From contig JBBELK010000057.1 in assembly GCA_037783545.1 (NCBI GenBank), forward strand, positions 558,001 to 622,000: a DNA stretch of 64,000 nt, given 5' to 3'. The notes under the pieces were generated by a model, which searched no databases, had not been told where the DNA came from, and saw only the letters and a program-made list of their open reading frames with translations. Positions 23,701 to 35,700 of this stretch are shown piece by piece. Made by a program: the position numbers and the translations under genes. Within the stretch, counting starts at the first letter, position 1; each line of letters starts with the position of its first letter. Source of the DNA: Henricia sp. BOLD:AAB3569. Taxonomy: Eukaryota > Echinodermata > Asteroidea > Spinulosida > Echinasteridae.

Positions 23701-26700
23701 CAGGCTGGGGCTTTCCAGAAGGACTACCAACTTCTGTACCGGACATTTCAGCATGGCAAGTCTGTCCTTACTCCAGCTTCCTTGTGCCAACTTGGACCTT
23801 GACTGTCCTCACAAGTTTGTCTATATCAATTGTAATTTCGACTACGACGCCCATTGGCCACCTGTTCAGAGCAACGTCTGGCTCTAGTAAGAGGACGATG
23901 TCTCTAGGCTTGACGCTGATGTCACAACCAGCGTTCCAGCGTGAACAGCTGGAACGCTCGCTGTTCCTGTTGGGAACACCGCCCTGTTCCCGTTGGTAAC
24001 GCTGCCCGTTCCTATAGGAAAACCGGTGTGTTCCCAAAGGAATGTTAAATCCCTTAGAATGGTAAACACCCAACCGTGATGAGGAATGTACCACACTTCA
24101 CCCTCTTTGGCATCCGTTGATGCTTCCTCTGCATCGCCATGCTCGATGTCATCGCAGACAAAATTCACGTAGTCATCACGGTACTTCTTGTCCTTCAATA
24201 ACTTGCGTTTGAAATGACCAAGACGAGTGAATGCCTGGGCTTTATTTATCGGTAAATGTGGACGAGAGCAGAACAGCAGGGGCATTTGTTGGTGGCCAGC
24301 TTCGAGCTGCGTGATGGAATATTCAAGGGTGTGCAAACATTGGAGATCTTCCTGAGAAGCTTTACCTCCCTCTTTGTCAGAAAAGTCCCTCTCAAGCACT
24401 GACAACACCCTTTTGAAGGGGACTGGGTTCTCCTTAGACATTGCTCTGTGGCACATGGCTGTGGCTCCTGATTAGCCTCACACCACAGACCACCCAGATC
24501 AGTCCTCATGGCATACTGCTGGTTACTTCGACCGGACACAGTTTCTCTAGGTGTGAAAATGTGAGTGCTTCAGGACAGTTGAACCCTATTAGCATTCCAA
24601 TCTCACAGTTCTGCATATATGTACATGTAGGAGGAAGCTCGCTAGCAATTTGCTCTAGATGCAGCCACTTCGAGGCAGTTTCCGATGTGAGGATGAGTGT
24701 TCTTTCTGCAGCGAAGAAGTCTCTGGTGTAGAACTTAGGAACATTCATGACCTTCTTTGACATCTTGTAGACAGTCCTACAAAATCTAGAGATATTTGTG
24801 GAAAATAGAGCAGAACTTGTCCTCTTGGCATCCAAAATGCCACTGTAATGGCGTCGCGTCCGCTGCTGATGAAAATCGGAGAATGCGGACGCGAAAGTAA
24901 ACCGCATCTTTCCGTAAGTCTCCGTATCTCTCCGTAAGTCATCCGAAAGTCATCAGTAACTATCCGCAGCATCCGTAAAAATTAGATGTCACCTGCCGCA
25001 ATTGTTTTTCATTTAGGCGTAAATGTCCGTATTTATCCGTAATTCATCCGCAATTATCCGTATTTTATGGCTAATTTAACTTTTCTGCGCATATAAAAGA
25101 TATAAAAAATCCGCAGCATACATACATACGTATTTGACCGTGTGACTGTAGCATTAAGCAAGCAACAGCAAATGTCCCTCAAATCCCATCTTCCTTTCGC
25201 AAGGGTCTTTGATGAACACCGAGTTTCCAAAAACCGTTGCTGCATCGAGTTGAGCTAATTAGCTGTTTAACCAATGAGAGACAAGGGTTTTTTTTTGACC
25301 TGGCACTTTTGACCTTTTAATGAAGCCGTTTCGAACAATCATCTCGGGCGTTGTCTCTCGCGACATCATAGCCGCAATTACCACAATTTGTATGGGGAGA
25401 TCTTTTTATGTACATGTATATCTTGCATAAATGTTCGTAACTGAAGGAAGACTTACGATATTTCTCTAAAAGCTAAACGCAGTTCATCTGAATAAAGATA
25501 CATGTAGGCCTATTAAAAAAAACGTCCTTACAGTGACTGTTCATTTACACATTAGACCCCACCCCCTAGTGAAAGTGGACGCTACCACTAAACGGAGCGA
25601 GGCGCGTGATTGGCTCTTGCTGTTGCAACAGCGTCCATGTATGATGCAATTTTGAATGTCGCGCTACATGTACGTGCTACGTGCATGCACGCTTTAGTAT
25701 ATCGGCACCGCGATGACCGAGCAACATGCGCGGCGCGTGATTGGTCAATTGCGATTACTGTCACTTGCTAATCAAAATTCATGTATATACCTGAATACAG
25801 CCTAGCTCAACTCGTTTCATCAAGGGTTTTGGGAAACTCCCTTGCGAAAGGAAGATGCTCAAATCCAGGCAGCCAACCGGGCTAAGTCATCTGCCCCTCC
25901 TCGAAGACAAACCACCGAGAATAAAGGCCCTGCTAAAGAAGGCAATCAACTGGCCTCGGCTGTGTCCTGCTGTGCCACAGAGGGAGTTAGCACTTCGTGT
26001 ACATTGATGATTGTACCAGTATGGGTGGCTGCGGCTTTAAATTCTGCTCGCGAAGTTCTCACCTTCGTCATGTTAGATACGCAGAGTGACAACATCCTTC
26101 ATTCTGGAAATTACGACTGCAAGTCCATGAAGTCTGGGAGTCAAAGGTCAACCTGTTCAGTTGAAGCTGGCAACAATGACACCGAGTTCAACAGTCTCAA
26201 ACTGTGTTCTCCTTAAAGATATTACGGTCAGAGGATGCAGTCTGGCAAGTCAGGAAAACTCATCTGTAAGGAACCGTAAATGCATTCATAGGTGTCCGCA
26301 TCTCTCCTCAAATGGATCTGTAGGTGTTGACTGCGGAAGAAATACGGATAGTTTACGGATAGTTACGGATTACTTTCGGATGACTTACGGAGACTTGCAG
26401 AGACTTGCAGAGACTTACGGAGAGATACGGAGACTTACGGAAAGATGCGGTTTACTTTCGCGTCCGCATTCTCCGATTTTCATCAGCAGCGGACGCGACG
26501 CCATTTCAGTGGCATTTTGGATGCCAACAAGTCGGGAAAACTCATCCGTAAGGAACCGTAAATGCATTCATAGGTGTCCGCATCTCTCCTCCAAAATGGA
26601 TCCGTAGGTGTTGACTGCGGAAGAAATACGGATAGTTTACGGAGAGTTACGTATATTACGGATTTTTTATCCGCGGGAACTTTTAACAAATATTTTGAGA

Positions 26701-29700
26701 TTTTCAAAATATTTCTGCGGATCCTGGCGGATGCTGCCGATTCGGCGGATTAATTACGGATCCATTACGGATAGATACGGATTCTGCGGATTTTTTATGG
26801 ACAAAAATCCGCAGCGTCCGCAAGATCTGTATATGACCGTGTGACTGTAGCATAAAGGACATCTTCAGTCAAATGAGTTAGTTAGTGGATGTCCCATAAA
26901 AATCATATTTGCCTACCTATTCCCACTAAAATCAGAAGATATAATTGCGCCAATCCTCTGTTAAAACGCAAAATAGTGCGCGTAAAAGCATCTTATGGGC
27001 GCCACCATCTTGCAATGGCCTATTTCGATCAACTAATCACATCACACGTTAAACTTCGTAAAACTGATGTCACGTTGTCAGTAATTGAGATCTGTTGTAA
27101 TCTCCCAATGTCTAAATTGTTCTCTAATCAATCATATAGTCGTTTTCAGAAAAACACTGCAATTGCAGACGGTTGACCCAGCGTTAAATGCACTTAAGAC
27201 AGGTCAGACCACACTTAAGTTTAAGTCTAAAAAAATAGCGGGGCACTAAAAGTAAACATGCTGTGAATACCACTTAACTGTATTTTGTGAATACCGCCCC
27301 AGTGCAACTGTGCCCTGTAGGCTGGTTCCAAATGGTCGACTAGACATGACTAACCATCGTAGAGTATTGCGTTCGGTTGAAAATGGTTAAGCTATATAGT
27401 TAACTATAATCCTGAATTTTACCTGTCAACTATCTTTCTTCCAGGTTGGAAATACAACGGGAAAATGTGACGATCAACAGCAATAGCACAATATTCTACG
27501 AAACAGTCTACACCTACTTCTTTGAGCCTGGATTGTCTGTTGGTCTGGAGTCAGACTCCATCACTGCACTGAATGTTCCTTATATTGTAAGGAATTATAA
27601 CATTATGTATACATGTACATAGTATGTATGTAAACTGCATAGATGTCTGTTAACTTGCCGGTTGTTCTTAGGCAAGTTTGAGCATGTACAAGAATTAACC
27701 GTACAGTACATGTACTTCAACCAGTGTCCTGTCAACAATGGATAATGCCACCCGAACATTGGATATTAAATCCATCATTCGAGGGGCCTACGGCCTGGCT
27801 TTAATTCTTTCACATGAGGGCACTCTTGTAAAAAAAAGTTAGTTCTTGTAACACATTCATATGAATTTATCTTCAATTATCGTTTTCTTTTAAAAAGATA
27901 CCGCGCGTTGGACGAAATCATTGCATTGGACAGTTTGGTTTTTGTTTGTTTGCATTATACATGTACATGTAGTGATGTCCGCTATTAAACTTGGCGCACT
28001 TCGACGTGTTTGACAACTCACTACAAATCAATTCTCATTGCAGCAAAATCCATCAGCATATGAGGTTCAGGCTTTTACAGCTTATAATCCAGAATTATAT
28101 CCCTTCCAGAAAAACAGCCACTCATTTATTTTAGCCAAGTACAAATGATACAAATACATGTAATGGAAAAACTGCGACCGATGCCGAAAACGTTTATTCA
28201 CGGAAAATGGTCTTCAGGAGTGTGTCCTAACGTGGCGCAGTCGATGCTGATTGGCTAAAATGTTGAGAACCATGCTACGGTGGCCCGTGACGACCATTTG
28301 CATGCACACAACGCCGATAGACACAATTTTATTCACGTGAAATGTCTATTACAGGCTCTCGTGTATAACGTCATGTCAACCTGAAGCGAACGGCGCTACC
28401 TTCAAATTCTGGTGAATTTCTCGTAAATGAATGATTCTTCTCCGTATTTTTGTTTTGGAATTTAGGAAGGTACTTCAGAACTTTATTTCCTTTTAATGCC
28501 AAGTGCATCAGATTGTTTATTGCACCAAGAGAGAACGGAAAGTAAAATGCGCCACGTTAGGGGCCGCGCCACGTTATTAGGGGACATCAACAATATACAA
28601 ATGTAGCTGATCGAGCGAATTGCAAGTGACTTACGATATGTTCTGATAAATTATTCGCAATTTTAGTATAAAATTGTAAATTATTTTAGACATTCTTTGA
28701 TTTGAGTAAGCTTCTTTTTTTCCTTTTTTTTTAAAAATTTGCAAATGGGTTTTACATTTTGGGGTAGAAATGCATCTATCTCGGGATCAAGAGTTAAACG
28801 ATATTGTTCTGTGTGATTTGTTACAGACAGCAGTTCATCTTCTAGACTGGTTACCAAAGGATCTACGGGAAGTACTCTCTTTATTCTTATCTGGCCTCGA
28901 TGAACACCTTTTTAAAAGTAAGAGACATAATTTGATTTGGTGCAAATTTGCTGTAAAGGTGCGTTACATGTATTACCTGTAAAAAACATATTTTAAAGAT
29001 TGTACACATGTATGGACATAATATACCCAGTATTGCAGTGGCTTAGTGTTCAAACTAGCTATTTAGCACCAGTCAACACAGTGGTTTAGTGTAGTGGTTT
29101 AGACATCTGCTCTAGTATGCAGGAGGTTGTGAGTGCAGATCCAAGCCGAGCACACTCTTACTTCCCATTTTTTTTCAAGGTCTGTGATAGAATTAATAGA
29201 AGGCCAGGTTTGTTGGTGTGTAAGTTTCTCGAGCCACTGTGAGCAGCGTGTCAATACTTTTGTATATGGGTCTATTTGGTGCGACATTTTTGGGGAAAAA
29301 AAGTTGATAACAAAATGATATATTGATATTGATTATTTTTTTATTCTGAGTACATCCCAAGCCTTCCAAGGATTATGTGCACTCTCCTTTCGTTGCTTTA
29401 CAACTTTGGAAATTGTGACAATATCATGAATAAAATGTATACATGTAGTCTTCCTACATGTATCTGGGATACTGATTTACATTATGTTTGTAACATGGAC
29501 GGAAAATTGTAACAAAATGTCCGTCCATGTTACATGTACGTACATGACATATTTTTCATCATACATGTATTTCGGCTGATGTTGAGATGGGAAAATCATT
29601 CAGTATTGCTAGATTTGAAATGAGCATTATTTTGAACTACAGTATAACAAATTCCGTTATCACTCTCCAGATACAAGTGTTCGTCCATGTTATGAACATA

Positions 29701-32700
29701 ATGTCTTTAAGAAACCCCCGTAATTTCTTAGAATTTTTGGTCATTGAAGAAAATACAGGATATAGCATGTAAAGGAACAAAATGGGACAAAATGAATCAA
29801 ATACTTAATGTTAAATTTACTTATTTGTTTTTCATACATTGTATCTACACTGATCAAATACATGTAGGTCCATCAGTGTGGAGAGACCCACATGGTGTAC
29901 AGTAAACTCTCGTTATAATACCCCCTGATACAAAGCTCCTCCTGATATAAAGCACCTTTTTCCAGCCATTATTCTATTCATTGTGTGTGCATTTAGTTAC
30001 AGCGCTCTCTGGATATAAAGCTCTATTCGTTTGGTTTCTCGAATGTGCTACATTGTATAAAGAGAGTTTACCTTATCTTGTTTTGAGTGTGGCCATACCT
30101 GTACCTTTAACGAAATTAGACTATATACACATCACGTGTTAAACCACTTGTTCATTGTTTCGTCTAAACATCAAATGTTGTCCACCTTTTCCAAAGAACT
30201 TACTGTCAAAGAGCTGCTGTGGGGATACGATGATGAGATCGTCAAGCTCATAAGCAAGTTTTACCCGATTCCAGGCATGCCAGATGGCCAGTTTGGCTTC
30301 CTAGTTGATGTGAGTAATATGGCATCATATCTCAAGGAAACATCGATTTTGAATTTTGAATTTTGAACATGTTGAATAGTGAATGTGATTGCTGGGTTTC
30401 CCAAAGCAGGTTTTTCCCAAAGCAGTTCACTACTCACCATAAGTTAGGGATATTGTGGGATGCACGCAGATATTTTATTGAGGGTATGCATTCCGCTTGA
30501 ATTATTTTGTATATGATTAGACAATTGTATAGTATCTGCATGACAGACATACCGTAATTTTCGGACTATAAGCCGCGGCTTAATTACACACTTGTAAGCG
30601 TTGATTTTGCCGATAAAAAAGTTTCCTGGGGCTGGCAAGAGTTTTAAAGAAAAAAAATGACATGGACATGCATTACATGTATATACCAGTACAGTATAAA
30701 CAAATGTTTCTAAAATAATTTATCAATCGTTACCTGATGAATTTGTATTGTCAAACATTGTATATTATTATTATTATTATTTATTTTCCTCATACAAAGT
30801 TACACAGCACAATACAAACTAAAAAAACAAACCAAATAATACATTAAATTAACAAAAGACAAACTTTTGCCAGCATGGGCAAGGGACCTGCCACACTTCA
30901 TGTAAGACCGTCGCACAAAAAATTAGGTATAATCCAGAACTTAAGTGTGGTCATGTGTATATCTTTGATGTGGCATTGCAAAATTAGCAGGCAACCAGTC
31001 TACCGGGTACCATCGGACCATGCATTGGCCGTGAGTACTCGTCTGACGCCAAACAAATCGTTTGGTGCATCTTTTAAAATAAAATAATGTTTACACAACA
31101 CTCTGGAGGAAAGATATGTGGGTCAATCTGCTTTCTTTTTAATATCTTTATTGGGACTAGATTGGTTCCCGATCCCTATAGATTGGTTCGCTTATTGCGA
31201 AAATATAGGGATCTGTACATGTAAAGGGCAGCCATGACGGGCAGAATTCTGCCTGTCACGTGGTTATTTTTTATTTTATTTTATTTTTGTTAGTAAGTGC
31301 GCAGATTTTGCATTGACATTTGTAACTTGGCCGTGCGTGTCGAATATATCCTATTATGTAAATAAAGTACATTGTCTGAAGCATTGGGCTTGGCCAATTT
31401 TTAAATATAAAAAACACAATGCGCACCCGCAAAGACTACCAATTACAGATCAAGATTAAGCGCCCTTTACCTGTCCTTATATTCTCCTGTGTGGAATATG
31501 TGGACAGGAACCATGGGGTGATGTTGGCTCTGAAAATAGCTGTTCGATTTAAGTGTAGTTGTAGCGACAACACAAATCCCTTAAAGCTGCTGTCTTGGCT
31601 GTCGCTGTGGCAGAGCACTCCCAGACTTCTGCCCTGCTGATGATCTCGACATTGACAAAACCGTTGACGATCTTCAACGATGACGTCAAAGAAACGTTTT
31701 ATTCATTCATAAATTGTCCGCGGTCCCATGGGAAAGGCTCGTTTAACCGCAGAAGGGCGGAAATTAGAAAGTGTGGGAAATTCAATATTTTATTGCACGT
31801 ACGCGTGCGCGATAACCCGTGATTTTCATGGTGATCAGATCCAGGGAAAAAAGATTAGACAAATTGCTTTAAAGATTCTCTGGAAAAAAATCAACCTAAT
31901 TCACGATTTTAATACGAAAAGTTTTGTATTCCGTTGTGCTGTGATTTGGACACCACACAATGATCTATTTGTGGAGTTTTGCCGATGTGCCGACAGCAAG
32001 TCTGACCACTGATGCCTACACGGCCTAATGCGTGCTACTTACGGCAGTGGTTCTTTAGGACGCTGCAGCCTACACAATGGTGCGGCTAATACGGTGGTGC
32101 GGGTTATATGTTGACGCCCGAATCTTGTTTTTGGAATTTGTGGGCGCTAGCTGCGACTTATACCCCGGGTGGCTTATAGTCCAAAAATCACGGTACCTTG
32201 TTTTGTCATGTCTGGGAAATGCTTTCAGTGTACAAGGTTTGTCTGTCATACTGGGGAACTACTCAGAAATCACGGGACCACACGTGCCGACATAATACAA
32301 TGGACAGCGCTGATACAGCCGTGGCATTTTGATGGGCGGTGCTGTATTACTTATGTTCTTTCATTTCTTCATTTTTTTCCAACAGCACCATGAATTTGCC
32401 GACAGAACCATGATTTTGATGGATAATGTAGTCGGTGTGTAACGCGCACCCCCACCCCCCCCCCCCCCCCACCCCCACCCCCCCTCCCCCTCGCCCCTTC
32501 CCCTCGCCCCTCCCCCTCGCCCCTTCCCCTCGCCCCTCCCCCTCCCCCCCGCCCCTCGCCCCTCCCCCTCCCCCCCCTCCCCCTCCCCCCCTCCCCTCCC
32601 TCCCCCTCCCCCCTCCCCCTCCCCCCCCTCCCCCTCCCCTCCCTCCCCCTCCCCTCCCTCCCCCTCCCCCTCCCCCTCCCCCTCCCCCCCCCCCCCTCCC

Positions 32701-35700
32701 CCTCCCCCCCACACATCACACACCTCCCCTTTAGCGAAATACCCGTTACTCTAATTGTCCATTTCTAATTTTGTGGGTACATCTGAAAATATGCAATTTT
32801 TGTTGGTAATAACTGTGTGAATAAATATCTTGAGTGGTTTTTTTTTTTCGTAAATAGTCACAGCTACTGTGAAAACAGTCATTTGAAAAACAAAAATTCA
32901 AAATGAAACCACAACATACATGTACCAATATCCCTAACTTATTGTGAGTAGTGTAAAACGTAGTCTTTTAATGCCCACTACTTTTTAGTTTCTCTGATTC
33001 TTCTTAACTTTCAGCAAAATGGAACTTCCCATGATGATTTTACAGTGTTCTCGGGCAAAGACTTCCGGTCTAGGATAAATTGGATTGAGCTGTGGAATGG
33101 AAATAGTGCTTTGTCCTGGTGGCTGACCCCCGAGGCAAATATGATCAATGGCACAGGTACGATATAAAGTTTATCTTCCGAGTCAACATTTAGGGATAAG
33201 TCGTTTAGTTAAATCAGGGTTTCTAGGGGTCGTTAATAGGTCTTAAAATTCTCAAATTGAAAGGCCATTTGAGGCCTATTAAAGCAGGGTTTTCTGTGGG
33301 TCTTTAAAGATATACAGTCCGTGCGTTTTTGGTGTGGCACCTTGAAAATTTATCAAATAAAAGTTATTGGCTTTCAAATAAGATATCAACGACAAAAATA
33401 TCGACCAAGGTTTAGGTATCGAACACTTGCTGTAAATATTTTGAATTATTAGTGGTCCGCCTATAATTCAAGGCTTAGACTTGCCCAAGTCTGACCTAGC
33501 TCCCATGCTCGGTATGCAATGAGTAGCGCACAGTGCGCCCTCCAGACCGGTGGCCTGTCCATTCTCTTTTCTTCTGTTTCCTCTGTCTCGGAAAGTCTTC
33601 CGAGACAGAAGAAAAGAGATTTGACAGGCCACCAGTCCAGAGGGCGTGCTGCATGCACAGCACCACAGACCAAACACGGGAAGTCGGACCTGGGCAAGTC
33701 TAGGCAAGTCTAGGCACGGCCGTATAAAAACGGCGTTTTTCGATGTCTAAAATAAAACGTATGAATAAATTCGATACAAATGTGGACGAATGTCCATGAG
33801 TTTGGGAAATCTGGATGCAGTAAAAAGCAACTTAGCTCCACCAGGATTCGAACCGTGGATCTTCTGCTTAACTGCAGATGCCCTACCAATTGAGCTATGA
33901 AGCCAACTAGTGGTCTCGAATCGCGGTAGTGCAGTTGTTTGATGGTTTTTCCTTAAAATAGAGTAAATGCTTTAAAATTTCGTTTAAAGAAAAAAAAAAC
34001 TCAAATGAATAGGGCAACAAAGGTCACAGTGGCTGGCTGATCTTAACCTGTACATTTAAGACCAGCTGGGGACCTGAATGCTGTAATGGGCCGAAGGCTT
34101 GGGCCATTATCAACATAGAGTACAGTAATGGCTGGGATGTAGACGAATTGTGTGCTTTACAGTAAACTCTTATTATAACGCACCCTGATACAAAACTGAT
34201 GATATACATGTAAAGCTCATTTTTTCCCCCAAGTCCCGACAGTTATTCTGTTCATTGTGTGTGCATTGGTTATAGCGCTCTCTGGATATAAAGTTCTAAT
34301 TAGTTTGGTCCCTTGAAGAGCGCCATGATGAGTTTACTGTATTTCAGAATCAGGGACCATTGTACACCCTTTGTACCGGCGGCCATGACAGGGGCAGGTT
34401 TAATATTTACATTGTAAATGTTGTGACAGTACTATCCACGAAGTACCTACGTACTCGTGCATGACATAGCATGTTACATCCCATTGTGTGGAGATTATGC
34501 AGTAGCTCACCAGAACCACAGTGACAATGTTACTGCCCCCTGTCATAACGCGATGAGTTTACTGAATCAACAAAGCCGTACTATATAATGGCAAGATTTT
34601 GCTGTCCCATTTAATGAGTGTTTTGTCACATCGTTTTCTTTATCTTCCTTCCACTCACAGATGGTATTATTTTTCATTCGTTTGTTACTGAGAATGATAT
34701 GCTTCATCTTTTCCAGCCAAATTTATGCAGGTAGGACAAACCTGTACAATGTACATAATTTCCATTTCTCATGTTTTATCTAGTTTTTTAATGCTTTGTG
34801 TCATTTTTAAACCAAGTACTGCTGTATGTAGCCAGGCTTAATTGAGTCTTTTAAAATGTCAAGTACATGTACTTTACAAGGCATGTTTACACTTAAGGCC
34901 TTTCAACACGTCAAAATTTACACTACTTGTGGGAAAAATTTACCCTGTAAAATTTGAACAAAGGTCCTCAATTGTAGTGTAATGTGCACATTAATCAGTT
35001 TTTTTTAACATGTTGGCCCTAATTTCTGCCCTCAACCACATGAATCGCTAATACTTAGAAATGGTGATTTAGAGAAAATTTAAGCTTGCAACACCAAGTA
35101 AATAATAGGTGGATCCAGAACATTTTTTTTTTAGGGAGGGGTGCGGGGAGGTGCTGAGAGCCAATTTTTTTCCTTATGTTACTGACATTACTTCATGAGA
35201 ACTGTTACTTCATAAAAACATTTGGAGTAAAAAAAGTTACTTAAAAGTGAATTACTTATGGGGTGTTTCAAAATAACATGAAATATCTGTCAACCAGAAT
35301 TTCAACATTTTTAACGACTTTAAATAACCATAAAACCTTCTGAGAGATGGCGATGTTATAAGTATTTTTCTTCAGGGTTGTATTCTTTTCAGATTACAGT
35401 ATCAAAGTGGGAAATAAAAAAAATTGGTGTTATGCACGGGACATTCTCTCGTTGACACGAAAAGCATTACGCATGGAACAATATGTACATGTTTGTATAA
35501 TTTCAAAACGACATTTCTAGAATGAAATTTGTGGGTGTACCTAAGCAGAGCAATGCCCAACACACAAGACATTTCATAAAAACAGGTGAAATAACTGACA
35601 GTTAATGCATTATGTTTTTAAATGCCCCTTATGTCCCAGTTGCGCCCATAGCCAGTACTTTGTCAAATAATTCATAATGGCGATATTCCATTATGCGACG

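Noticed and set aside
30136-30196. Extending receptor exon 5 upstream to 30136
   Set aside because: No acceptor in the right phase exists there, and exon 4 (28827-28917) supplies the missing residues with exact phase.
32347-32734. Glycine/arginine/glutamate-rich and proline-rich frames of about 100-120 residues
   Set aside because: Low-complexity C/T tract translated in all frames. No start context or family similarity.
33838-33905. A tRNA gene on the minus strand
   Set aside because: The cloverleaf is close, but the anticodon loop is short and the same head and tail surround two other copies, so it is a SINE.
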